Notes: generated by a model not told the origin, from the sequence alone. A stretch of DNA of 17,312 bases from Natrialbaceae archaeon (GCA_003552325.1 PUKM01000164.1:1-17312); one strand, 5' to 3'; shown: positions 1-6,786, counted from the stretch's first letter. Program-made: numbers and translations.

Positions 1-10
1 AGCTAAACTA

Positions 11-61
11 CCCCACCCTACTTCGCTCACCCACAACGGGGCTTGCTCCTTGAGGGTGGGG
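11..61 (-). repeat. Right-end hairpin of a decayed IS1341-type element
   Basis: A perfect 9-bp inverted repeat (CCCCACCCT at 11-19, AGGGTGGGG at 53-61) encloses a 33-nt spacer. It lies just beyond the 3' end of a minus-strand tnpB remnant, which is where the right-end hairpin of IS200/IS605-type elements and the 3' part of the TnpB guide RNA (reRNA/omegaRNA) are found. The exact element tip cannot be fixed because the window begins here. The hairpin is seen directly; its assignment as an element end rests on position and on resemblance to haloarchaeal IS1341-type ends that I recall. Confidence 0.6.
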
Positions 62-83
62 CTTTGATGTGGACTCGCAACGA

Positions 84-449
84 TCAACTATCGGCGGTTG
101 GCCGATAGCCGTCGCCGTTCACCGTCCCACCAGTTATACGCACGTCTGCTGGTGCGTCTGCGCCCCCCGAAGTGGGCGAGGAACGCAGGCTGTGGCGTCG
201 CTTCCGCATGTACCGCAACCCGATGTTTTTCGCCGCGTTGTAATCCGACTCCTGGCCGCCGTCGCAATCGCGCAACTCGAGGTGACTCGTCGGCGACGGG
301 AGCCTACTGCGCGTTTTTTCGATCGATTTGGCCGGCGGGTTTCCCCGAACTTCGTGCAAATAAGAAAGTCCCCATTGATCCGCTTGGTCGCGCTGTGGTG
401 TGGATTGTCGTCCGTTGAGGCCATCCATCAGCTTGGTTTCGACGACCAT
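84..449 (-). pseudogene. tnpB: Remnant of tnpB (C-terminal part only)
   Basis: The last third of this minus-strand frame reads as a TnpB C-terminus: a RuvC-III-like stretch SDYNAAKNIGLRYMRKR followed by the tail DVRITGGTVNGDGYRPTAD typical of haloarchaeal TnpB proteins. Upstream, the frame loses resemblance: the RuvC-I and RuvC-II blocks are absent and no intact CxxC...CxxC zinc finger can be read, so the gene is truncated and probably also frameshifted. It cannot encode a working RNA-guided nuclease. No continuing tnpB is recognisable in 450-540 in any minus frame. The element must have inserted upstream of mamA and then decayed. Family assignment is solid; the exact boundary of the remnant is not. 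Confidence 0.7.
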
Positions 450-650
450 CGAGTCTTCGATGGCACCCGAGTCCGCGGTGCAGGTGACGCATTTCCGGAC
501 AATGGCGGTCTAAGCCGTGAAACCATCATGAATTATTATTAATGCCGTTGCGGGACGACACTCGTCGATGTTCGAGATCGACACGGACGCCACCACACCC
601 GAAAACACGGCACGAATATACTTCGACGATCGTCGTTAGGCATTTCGACA

Positions 651-658
651 AATATATG
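651..658 (+). promoter_or_regulatory. Probable TATA box of mamA
   Basis: The AT-rich octamer AATATATG stands in otherwise GC-rich DNA about 35 bp before the mamA ATG. With the usual archaeal spacing of about 27 bp to the start site, transcription would begin near 680, leaving a very short leader. Nothing else is recognisable in 450-650 between the tnpB remnant and this box. Confidence 0.45.
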
Positions 659-688
659 AATCAACGCCTGTAACGTGTACGTAGCGCC

Positions 689-1132
689 ATGTCGGCACCA
701 ACCGTGGTGGTCGGGACGATCGGATCGGACGCACACGTTATCGGCGTCACACTGCTCAAGCATGCGCTTGAGGAGGCCGGCTTCGAGGTGCGGAATCTCG
801 GGGCCCAGACGTCCCCTGAATCGTTCGTGGCGGAAGCCGACGAGACGGATGCAGACGCCATCCTCGTCTCCTCGCTGTACGGCCATGCGGAACAGGACTG
901 CGAGGGACTCCACGAGAGGCTGGCCGACGCCGGCGTCGATCCGGTCACCTACATCGGGGGAAACCTCGCGGTCGGCCAGACGGAGTTCGAAGTGGTCCGC
1001 CAGCGGTTCCGTGAAATGGGCTTCGACCGCGTGTTCGAGACTGAAGCGGACCTCGACGCCGTCGTCGACGTGCTCCAGTCGGAACTCAGGGTCGACGAGC
1101 AGGTCAGCCGATCCGTCCGAGCTTCGTTGTAA
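689..1132 (+). CDS. mamA: Glutamate mutase small (sigma) subunit, cobalamin-binding
   Basis: This 147-residue protein is the small subunit (GlmS/MutS; MamA in haloarchaea) of methylaspartate mutase, which carries the adenosylcobalamin used to rearrange L-glutamate to (2S,3S)-3-methylaspartate. The B12-binding Rossmann signature is complete: DAHVIG at residues 14-19 with the cobalt-ligating His16, SSLYGH at 61-66, and GGN at 90-92. Its length is slightly above the usual ~137 residues because of a short C-terminal extension. The stop codon abuts the ATG of mamB with no spacer, so the two subunits are surely co-translated. In haloarchaea this enzyme serves the methylaspartate cycle (acetyl-CoA assimilation) or glutamate degradation; the window alone does not tell which. 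The start was chosen from family alignment and the upstream TATA box. Confidence 0.93.
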   Translation: MSAPTVVVGTIGSDAHVIGVTLLKHALEEAGFEVRNLGAQTSPESFVAEADETDADAILVSSLYGHAEQDCEGLHERLADAGVDPVTYIGGNLAVGQTEFEVVRQRFREMGFDRVFETEADLDAVVDVLQSELRVDEQVSRSVRASL

Positions 1133-2542
1133 ATGGTCAGAGATGTCCTTCTCACCGAAGCCGAGCTGGACCGGATACACCGGGGGGTGTGGGATCGGTA
1201 CCCCGGCAATGACCGTCCGGGGTTCCAGGAAACGGTTGAGTTCCACGAGTCGTTGCCTCCCGAAAAGCGGTTCGCAGAGGTTCTTGAAGGGGCAGACCGC
1301 GTGTTGACACAGCCACGAGCAGGTGTCCCGTGCCTTGACGACCAGATCGAGCTCCTCAACACGCTCGTCCGGGAAGGACACGCGGATCTGCTCCCGACGA
1401 CGATCGACTCGTACACCCGTGACAACGCATACGGAGAGGCATGCAAAGGGTTGCGTCGATCGCGGGAGAGCGGGACGGACGAGCTCAACGGCTTTCCCGC
1501 GGTGAACCACGGTGTGGATGGATGTCGACGGCTCATTGAGGCCACCGACGCCCCTGTGCAGGTCCGCCACGGAACGCCGGACGCCAGGCTGTTGGCCGCA
1601 GTGACGCTCGCCGGCGGATTCCAAAGCTTCGAAGGCGGACCGATCACGTACAACCTCCCGTATACCAGCAAGTACGACCTCGCCGAGACGATCGAGTACT
1701 GGCAGTACGTTGACCGGCTCGCTGGCGCGTACACGGACCACGGGGTACGGATCAACCGGGAGCCGTTCGGCCCGCTCACCGGGACGCTTGTTCCGCCCTC
1801 ACTCTCGATCGCTGTCTGTCTCATCGAGGGACTGCTCGCGGCGACACAGGGTGTGCGTAGCATCACCCTCGGATACGGCCAAGTCGGAAACCTCGTCCAA
1901 GACGTGGCGGCGATCCGGGCAATGAAGCGGCTCGGCAAGGAGTACCTGCCGCCGGACGTGACCGTGACGACTGTCCTTCACCAGTGGATGGGTGGGTTCC
2001 CTCCCGACGAGGCGCGTGCACAGGGCGTGATCTGTCTCGGAGGCGTCACCGCGGCCATCGCCGAACCGGACAAGGTTATCACCAAGTCCCCACAGGAGGC
2101 CCGCGGTGTGCCGACGGCGGCAGCGAACGTGGCTGGACTCCAGGCGACCGATCAGGTCCTCGAGATGCTCATCGAGCAGTCGGTGTCGCTCGACGGCGTC
2201 GACCGCGAACGAGAGCTCATCGAGCGATCAGTTCGGTCGCTCATGGATGCGGTCATAGATGCTGGCGACGGTGACTTGGCCACGGGTACGGTCCGGGCGT
2301 TCGAGCGTGGCCTGCTAGACGTACCGTTCCCGCCGAGCAAGGCGGCGGCCGGCGACGTTCTCCCAGCACGCGATGACGACGGGCGCGTCCGGCTGTTGAA
2401 GATCGGGGACCTGGCGCTCCCGGATGACATCGTGGAGATCCACCAGGCGAGACTGCAGGACCGGGCGGCCACGGAGGGGCGTGACCTGTCCTTCCGGATG
2501 GTTGCCGACGATGTCTCAGCGTTGACATCCTCCCCGCGCTGA
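1133..2542 (+). CDS. mamB: Glutamate mutase large (epsilon) subunit, C-terminus altered by an insertion
   Basis: Catalytic subunit of methylaspartate mutase (GlmE/MutE; MamB), a TIM-barrel protein binding glutamate next to the cobalamin of MamA. Residues matching the known substrate-binding set of clostridial GlmE are present: Arg62 (TQPRAG), Arg96 (SYTRDN), Arg145 (RHGTPDAR), Glu167, Tyr173 and Tyr177 (FEGGPITYNLPY), and Lys318 and Glu322 in TKSPQEARG. The protein is 469 residues, against about 483 in Clostridium. The last six codons (LTSSPR) and the stop, which falls in the TGAA loop of an end hairpin, are supplied by the inserted IS1341-type element, so native coding ends around Ala463. 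All active-site residues lie well upstream, so the enzyme may still work, but its natural tail is gone. It starts directly after the mamA stop. Confidence 0.92.
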   Translation: MVRDVLLTEAELDRIHRGVWDRYPGNDRPGFQETVEFHESLPPEKRFAEVLEGADRVLTQPRAGVPCLDDQIELLNTLVREGHADLLPTTIDSYTRDNAYGEACKGLRRSRESGTDELNGFPAVNHGVDGCRRLIEATDAPVQVRHGTPDARLLAAVTLAGGFQSFEGGPITYNLPYTSKYDLAETIEYWQYVDRLAGAYTDHGVRINREPFGPLTGTLVPPSLSIAVCLIEGLLAATQGVRSITLGYGQVGNLVQDVAAIRAMKRLGKEYLPPDVTVTTVLHQWMGGFPPDEARAQGVICLGGVTAAIAEPDKVITKSPQEARGVPTAAANVAGLQATDQVLEMLIEQSVSLDGVDRERELIERSVRSLMDAVIDAGDGDLATGTVRAFERGLLDVPFPPSKAAAGDVLPARDDDGRVRLLKIGDLALPDDIVEIHQARLQDRAATEGRDLSFRMVADDVSALTSSPR

Positions 2543-2551
2543 AGCGCGAGG
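2529..2551 (-). repeat. Right-end hairpin of the mamB-inserted element
   Basis: CGCGC at 2535-2539 and GCGCG at 2544-2548 form a perfect stem around a TGAA loop, with CCT/AGG flanks extending it imperfectly. It lies 20 bp past the tnpB stop. By analogy with studied TnpB systems, the 3' scaffold of the guide RNA would end about here and the guide would be copied from the adjoining mamB DNA. Confidence 0.6.
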
Positions 2552-2570
2552 ATTCCCGAGCGTTGGGATA

Positions 2571-3839
2571 TTAAGATTTGCAACCCGCCTGTTCGTTCGG
2601 TGTGAAACGCCCCGAGGTTTGGTTGAACAGGTAGGCTACTGGCCGTGCCAAACGACCGTTACTCATATCCCCCGTTGGGGGATTCTGAGTTATCTTTCTC
2701 CGAATGTTCACTGCACCGTTCACGTCTGCGTTCATCGTCGCACCACACGATTCGCAGACGTACAATCCACGCTCCACGCGATTCGCATCACGCTTCCGCC
2801 CACAGCACGAACACGTCTTACTCGTGTCCCGCTCGCTTGTTCGATCAACGAGGATGCCGTGTTCTTCGGCCTTATATTCGAGCAAACGGGTGAAGCGGTC
2901 AACCTCCCAGCCGTGGAGTTTCTTGTTCCCACGCTTACCCCAGTTTCGAGCCTCGCCGTTCTCGTCCTCTCGAATCCTACTCAAGTCACCGATGGCGATA
3001 CGACCAACCTCGTGGTCGATACACTTCTCAACTACGTGTTTGGCGAGAGCGTGCAAGAAGTGGTTTTTCCGCCGAGACAACTTCTGGCGAGCGCGAAGCG
3101 CACGACGCGACGGACCGTTCTCGCCCTCCGTGTCGTACTCGTCTCGGGTGAAGTAGTGTTTATTCTGTTTCAGCACGTTCCCCGGATACAACTCAGCGTC
3201 ACCATCGTCGTAGGCGATGGCGAGGTAGTTCTTGATGCCGAGGTCGATTCCAGCGGTGTTGTCACCGGGTGCGTCCTTGACGGGAATTTCGACTTTGCAG
3301 ACGAGATGAAGTTCCCAACGGTCGCCGTTCCAGACGGTTCGCACTTGCTGGATGTTCTCCACGGTCGCGTCCGGTCGCGTCTCGTACTCACAGAGGATGA
3401 AGTCCGAGCGGTGCTGTTTGAGATTGAAGCCCTTGCTCAGACGGAGTTGGTTGTGTTTGGAATCGTGCTTGATACCCATTTGCTTCCATGTCACGGTGGA
3501 GCGTGGGTGGTTGTCACCTCGCTTTCTGTAGCCGGGGGGATTCGCGTCTGTGTCGCCGTTTTTGCGCTTTTTGAACCACCCGTTGAACGCCTCAGCAAGC
3601 TCTTCGAGAACTCGCTGACTTGACTGAGAATGGAGGTCACTGTAGCGTTCGTGGTCTTTTAATTCGCGCTTGAGGTCGGCTTCGGACGGAATTTCCCCGG
3701 TTTCATCCCACTCTTGTTGGGTGTGATAGCGGGCGACGTTCCACAGTTTTGATGCTGAGTGTCCGCAGTCATCGAGGTCGTCACTCACTTGGGTGTGGTT
3801 GACGATTTTCGCTCGATAGGTGCGGGTTGTCTCCAGCAT
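2571..3839 (-). CDS. tnpB: TnpB, RNA-guided nuclease homologue of an IS1341-type element
   Basis: A 422-residue full-length TnpB, from MLETTRTYRAKIVNH to the tail GRFTPNEQAGCKS. The N-terminal OrfB/HTH part (1-120) is followed by RuvC-I with Asp199 in GIDLGIKN, RuvC-II at 281-290 (IAIGDLSRIR), a zinc finger with C343/C346 and C362/C365, and RuvC-III with Asp372 in ADVNGAVNI. The usual RuvC-II glutamate (as in ISDra2 TnpB) is Gly284 here; the nearest Glu is Glu291. Haloarchaeal homologues that I recall share this GDL form, so it is probably a subfamily trait and not decay, but cleavage activity cannot be assumed. The start at 3839 is chosen because it matches the family N-terminus; an upstream in-frame ATG at 3920 would add 27 unlikely residues. 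The gene runs opposite to mamAB-mal. Confidence 0.9.
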   Translation of the reverse strand: MLETTRTYRAKIVNHTQVSDDLDDCGHSASKLWNVARYHTQQEWDETGEIPSEADLKRELKDHERYSDLHSQSSQRVLEELAEAFNGWFKKRKNGDTDANPPGYRKRGDNHPRSTVTWKQMGIKHDSKHNQLRLSKGFNLKQHRSDFILCEYETRPDATVENIQQVRTVWNGDRWELHLVCKVEIPVKDAPGDNTAGIDLGIKNYLAIAYDDGDAELYPGNVLKQNKHYFTRDEYDTEGENGPSRRALRARQKLSRRKNHFLHALAKHVVEKCIDHEVGRIAIGDLSRIREDENGEARNWGKRGNKKLHGWEVDRFTRLLEYKAEEHGILVDRTSERDTSKTCSCCGRKRDANRVERGLYVCESCGATMNADVNGAVNIRRKITQNPPTGDMSNGRLARPVAYLFNQTSGRFTPNEQAGCKS

Positions 3840-3930
3840 CGTACTGTGTTCATAAGCACTTATCGAGCGCTCTATATTAAAGATAGTGACTGAGCGTGGA
3901 ATATCCCGCCGTGCAGTCATCGGTGGTTTG

Positions 3931-3970
3931 CGTCATTTAGTGACGGCGCGTATCCCCGCCGTAAACGGCG
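3931..3970 (-). repeat. Left-end hairpins of the mamB-inserted element
   Basis: Two perfect small stems lie upstream of tnpB: CGTCA (3931-3935) with TGACG (3941-3945) around TTTAG, and CGCCG (3957-3961) with CGGCG (3966-3970) around TAAA. In tnpB orientation the outer one reads CGCCGTTTACGGCGGGG, nearly the same as the hairpin at 16931-16948 before another tnpB. That supports its being the conserved left end. Confidence 0.6.
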
Positions 3971-3972
3971 AG

Positions 3973-3999
3973 GTTTTGCGCCTGCTCATCCGAAAATAA
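3973..3999 (+). pseudogene. Likely severed 3' tail of mamB
   Basis: Immediately outside the element, the plus strand reads Val-Leu-Arg-Leu-Leu-Ile-Arg-Lys followed by TAA. Deleting 2522-3972 joins it in frame to the mamB codons ...Asp-Val-Ser-Ala, restoring a protein of about 471 residues with its stop 37 bp before mal. The in-frame join is seen in the sequence; that this is the authentic ancestral tail is inference, because the precise element tips are uncertain by a few bases. Confidence 0.5.
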
Positions 4000-4004
4000 G
4001 CGGT

Positions 4005-4024
4005 GGGCGGTTGGTTGGCCGCCC
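4005..4024 (+). other. Stem-loop between the mamB remnant and mal
   Basis: GGGCGG (4005-4010) and CCGCCC (4019-4024) can form a 6-bp GC stem with an 8-nt loop, ending 12 nt before the mal ATG. No U-tract follows, so it is not a clear terminator. It could affect ribosome access to mal or be incidental in GC-rich DNA. Confidence 0.25.
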
Positions 4025-4036
4025 GGGGGACGACTG

Positions 4037-5269
4037 ATGGAAATCGTCGATCTCACCGCGACGATCGGGGTCTCCGCGTTTTTTGCCGATGACCAAGCCG
4101 CGATCACTGCAGGGGCGGAGCCCGACGGGTTCACATACGATGGGGAGCCACGCACCCCCGGATTCGACCGGATCCGCGAGCCGGGGGAGGCACTGATCGT
4201 CGAACTCGGGATGAGCGACGGTCGCTTCGCTCGCGGGGACTGTGTAGGCGTCCAATACGCCGCTGCAGGGGACCGCGACCCGGTGTTTCGTGCGGCCGAC
4301 CATGCCGGAATCGTCGAGGGGCGGGTTGCCGACGCGCTCATCGGGCGTGACCCGGCCGCGTTCGTCGAGAACATTGCCGTCCTTGAGGAGATGGAGGGCG
4401 TCCATTCAGCCGTCGAGTACGGCGTCTCCGGCGCGCTGCTCGCCGCGGCTGCGACGGCCCGTTGTGAAACGCGGACCCGCGTCCTCGCCGACGCTTTGGA
4501 CACGGAGCCGGCGACGGAGCCAGTCCCGGTGTTCGGACAGTCCGGAGATGACCGCCGGTGCGGGGCCGAAAAGATGCTCTTGAAACGCGTCGACGTGCTT
4601 CCACACGGGCTGTTTAACAGCCTGAAAAAGGTCGGACCCGAGGGCAAGCGGCTCGTCGAATACCTCGCATGGCTCTCCAAGCGAACGGACGAACTCGGTC
4701 CGGCCGAATACAACCCCCGGTTCCACATCGACGTGTACGGGATGCTCGCTGACGTGTTCGGCCCGCCATATGATCGCGATGCGGTCGTTGAGTACGTCGA
4801 CGAGCTGCGGCGTGCGGCGGCGCCATACCCATTACAAATCGAAGAGCCGATGATCGCCGCCAACCGTGCCGACCAGATCGCGGCGATGGGGTCGCTCAAC
4901 GATGGACTCGCCGATGCGGACGTGGCTGTCGACCTTGTCGCTGACGAGTGGTGTGAAGACCGCGAGGACGTGATGGCGTTCGTTGACGCCGATGCTGCCG
5001 ACATGGTCCAAATAAAAACACCGGACGTGGGAAGCCTCTTGGAGAGCGGGCGTGCGATTCGCTATTCTGAGGGGACATCGACTCGGGCGTATCTCGGTGG
5101 GACTTGCAACGAAACGGTGACATCCGCGCGGGCGAGCGCGCACCTGGCGCTAGCCACCGACGCAGCGCAGGTGCTTGCGAAGCCGGGTATGGGGTTCGAT
5201 GAGGGGTACTCGGTCGTCGCGAACGAAATGTACCGAACACTCGCGCGCCACCGACGATCGGACCGATGA
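4037..5269 (+). CDS. mal: Methylaspartate ammonia-lyase
   Basis: A 410-residue enolase-superfamily enzyme (EC 4.3.1.2) that removes ammonia from 3-methylaspartate, the mutase product, to give mesaconate. The N-terminal capping domain covers about residues 1-160 and the C-terminal barrel the rest. Catalytic landmarks match the Citrobacter/Clostridium enzymes with a steady offset: His190 (DVLPHGL), Mg ligands Asp232 (FHIDVYG), Glu269 (QIEEP) and Asp303 (VADEW), and the base Lys327 (QIKTPD). It is full length and intact. It originally followed mamB by about 37 bp but is now separated from it by a 1.45-kb element with tnpB on the other strand, so its expression depends on read-through or on a promoter I cannot identify. 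Its stop overlaps a following ATG (ATGA at 5266-5269), suggesting a further operon gene once followed. Confidence 0.93.
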   Translation: MEIVDLTATIGVSAFFADDQAAITAGAEPDGFTYDGEPRTPGFDRIREPGEALIVELGMSDGRFARGDCVGVQYAAAGDRDPVFRAADHAGIVEGRVADALIGRDPAAFVENIAVLEEMEGVHSAVEYGVSGALLAAAATARCETRTRVLADALDTEPATEPVPVFGQSGDDRRCGAEKMLLKRVDVLPHGLFNSLKKVGPEGKRLVEYLAWLSKRTDELGPAEYNPRFHIDVYGMLADVFGPPYDRDAVVEYVDELRRAAAPYPLQIEEPMIAANRADQIAAMGSLNDGLADADVAVDLVADEWCEDREDVMAFVDADAADMVQIKTPDVGSLLESGRAIRYSEGTSTRAYLGGTCNETVTSARASAHLALATDAAQVLAKPGMGFDEGYSVVANEMYRTLARHRRSDR

Positions 5270-5316
5270 GTGACCGATTTGAGGCGGGAGAAAAGAACAG
5301 TCTGTACCCCACCAGA
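5266..5316 (+). pseudogene. Possible 5' stub of a lost operon gene after mal
   Basis: An ATG overlaps the mal stop in the ATGA arrangement typical of translationally coupled haloarchaeal genes and opens with MSDRFEAGEKNSLYPTR. The frame stays open to 5508 but becomes Cys/Arg-rich and unlike a haloarchaeal protein, and it runs into a hairpin resembling a mobile-element end. I read it as a short stub of a gene truncated by an element or deletion. The end given is approximate and the identity of the lost gene is unknown. Confidence 0.3.
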
Positions 5317-5339
5317 GACACAACTACGCGAGTCAACTG

Positions 5340-5360
5340 CCTCGGGATCAAGCACCGAGG
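5340..5360. repeat. Hairpin in the scar downstream of mal
   Basis: CCTCGG (5340-5345) and CCGAGG (5355-5360) form a perfect 6-bp stem with a 9-nt loop. The surrounding 5310-5440 has no recognisable coding sequence and resembles haloarchaeal IS1341-type ends that I recall, but no tnpB is adjacent. A transcription terminator for mal is an alternative, though no T-tract follows. Confidence 0.35.
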
Positions 5361-5442
5361 TATCCGTCTTGCTTCTTGTTGTTCGAGGTGCTCGCCATTT
5401 GTATTCGGATGTCACAGGAATGCAAGGAGGAAGCTCATGGCT

Positions 5443-6738
5443 TCAGGGATGGGAGGAATCCGACTGTGCCGATCGGATCACACTCGTAAGGGTGTCGGTG
5501 GCGATTGACAAACAGTCTTCATCAATATCGAACTCGGCCGTGTGGTGGCCGGCGACGTTGCTCGCGCCGACGCCCACGTACGTCGCTGAACCCCCAGCCT
5601 CCTGCACCCGCCGAATAAGATAGGAGGCGTCCTCGCTCCCGCCAAACGATTTTCGAGGCCGAACGTCAGTCACCCCGTCGACGGCTGCAGCGACGTCCGC
5701 GACCGCCGCTGCCGCGTCATCGTCCGCCTCGAACGTGCTCGTCTTCCCGTACAATGCTGTCTCGACATCGACGTCGTGCATGATCGCGGCCCCCTTCACG
5801 ACTTGCCGGGCCCTTTCGAGCATGTACTCGTTCAACTCGGTTGATTCACCACGCACCTCGACGCGCATCGTCGCCTCCTCGCTGATCACGTTCTGGGCGT
5901 TTGCCGACTCGACCATGCCCACGTTAATTCGGGTGGTCCCTTCGGCATGACGAGGGATCGCATACAGGTTCGTGGTCGCCACCGCGAGGGCCTGCAGCGC
6001 ATTCAACCCCTCATTTGGTGCGCCACCTGCGTGTGCTGGTGCCCCGCGGAACGTCACGTCGAGTTTCGCATTCGTTAGTGGGTTCTCATACCCGGCGATG
6101 ACCGTTCCTGTATCCTCGTCGAGCCCGACGTGCACCGCGAACAGCTGATCGACGTCCGCGAGGTGGTCCGTCCGACTCATGGGAAATCCACCGCGGCCAC
6201 CTTCCTCCGCCGGCTGGAAGAACAGTTTCAACGTCCCGTCGAAGCCGTCGGGACGCTCACCGTTGTCGCTAAATGCGCGGGCGACCCCCACGCCGATCGC
6301 GGTGTGAGCGTCGTGACCACACGCGTGCATCTCGCCCGGATGGATGCTGGCGAATCCCTCGGCAGCTGGCCGATGATCCTCAGCACGCGACTCATGGCGC
6401 GCCAGCGCGTCCATGTCAACGCGAAGCCCGACCACCGGCCCGTCACCGAACGTCCGGGTAGCGACGACTCCCGTGACACCATCCATTCGGTCGAGATACT
6501 CCTCCGGTGCACCGGCTTCGCGAGCCCGCTCTTCGGCGGCCATGAGGGTGTCCGCGGACGGCACACCGAGTCGCTCGTCGGCATCGAGTGCATCCGACCC
6601 CAACGCAAGGTCGTATCCGAGGCGGTCGAGTTCCGCTGCGACGAGCGCTGTCGTTCGGAACTCCTTCCAGCCCGCCTCTGGATGTCGGTGTAGGTCACGG
6701 CGGATCTCAACGAGGTCTGCGTTTGCGTACTCGCTCAT
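5443..6738 (-). CDS. abgA: AbgA-like M20D amidohydrolase (p-aminobenzoyl-glutamate hydrolase type)
   Basis: A 431-residue zinc amidohydrolase of the M20D group. It shares with E. coli AbgA not only the metal site but also the distinctive N-terminal part: GWKEFRTTALVAAEL (23-37), LGYDLALG (40-47), HRPAAEGFAS (122-131). Metal and catalytic residues are visible: Cys140/His142 in MHACGHD, Glu178/Glu179 in QPAEEG, His203 in AVHVGL, and His398/399 in AGHHTAEF. AbgA with AbgB releases p-aminobenzoate and glutamate; no AbgB partner is in the window, so the true substrate may be another N-acyl amino acid. The product is cytoplasmic, with no signal peptide. The start at 6738 is supported by a TATA box at 6761-6767, giving a leaderless transcript; longer upstream frames are not credible. 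It is transcribed away from the transporter operon. Confidence 0.88.
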   Translation of the reverse strand: MSEYANADLVEIRRDLHRHPEAGWKEFRTTALVAAELDRLGYDLALGSDALDADERLGVPSADTLMAAEERAREAGAPEEYLDRMDGVTGVVATRTFGDGPVVGLRVDMDALARHESRAEDHRPAAEGFASIHPGEMHACGHDAHTAIGVGVARAFSDNGERPDGFDGTLKLFFQPAEEGGRGGFPMSRTDHLADVDQLFAVHVGLDEDTGTVIAGYENPLTNAKLDVTFRGAPAHAGGAPNEGLNALQALAVATTNLYAIPRHAEGTTRINVGMVESANAQNVISEEATMRVEVRGESTELNEYMLERARQVVKGAAIMHDVDVETALYGKTSTFEADDDAAAAVADVAAAVDGVTDVRPRKSFGGSEDASYLIRRVQEAGGSATYVGVGASNVAGHHTAEFDIDEDCLSIATDTLTSVIRSAQSDSSHP

Positions 6739-6760
6739 GGCTATGTGGTCGATGGCAGGC

Positions 6761-6767
6761 GTATAGC
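6761..6767 (-). promoter_or_regulatory. TATA box of the AbgA-like gene
   Basis: On the minus strand the sequence GCTATAC is centred about 26 bp before the ATG at 6736-6738, the spacing expected for a leaderless haloarchaeal transcript. Confidence 0.5.
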
Positions 6768-6768
6768 T

Positions 6769-6786
6769 GTTCGCCCGTCGGCGAAC
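6769..6786. promoter_or_regulatory. 18-bp palindrome, candidate operator of the AbgA-like gene
   Basis: GTTCGCC (6769-6775) and GGCGAAC (6780-6786) form a perfect 7-bp dyad with a CGTC centre. It directly abuts the TATA box on its upstream (BRE) side with respect to the minus-strand gene. That position suits a dimeric regulator competing with or assisting TFB/TBP. No regulator gene is nearby, so the binding protein is unknown. Confidence 0.45.

Larger units (their letters stand above)
2522..3972 (-). mobile_element. IS1341-type (IS200/IS605 superfamily, tnpB-only) element inserted in mamB
   Basis: A unit of about 1.45 kb consists of one intact minus-strand tnpB flanked by subterminal hairpins, one at each side, as in IS200/IS605 elements. 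There are no long terminal inverted repeats and no obvious target duplication. No Y1 transposase (tnpA) gene is present, so mobility would need TnpA in trans. Boundaries are inferred: the tnpB 3'-side (right) end ends near 2522, where mamB coding is interrupted, and the left end begins near 3972, where an in-frame remnant of mamB appears to resume. Exact tips could be off by several bases. Confidence 0.75.

Noticed and set aside
539..1741. Long minus-strand frame opposite mamA/mamB (400 codons)
   Set aside because: It is antisense to two unmistakable enzymes; long antisense frames are expected in GC-rich haloarchaeal genes, and its composition is not acidic.
2619..3623. Plus-strand frame opposite tnpB (334 codons)
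   Set aside because: It is hydrophobic and Val/Leu-rich as an antisense artefact of tnpB codon usage, with no recognisable family.
3937..5004. Long minus-strand Ser/Arg-rich frame opposite mal
   Set aside because: Low-complexity Ser, Arg and Thr composition and complete overlap with the intact mal gene mark it as a shadow.
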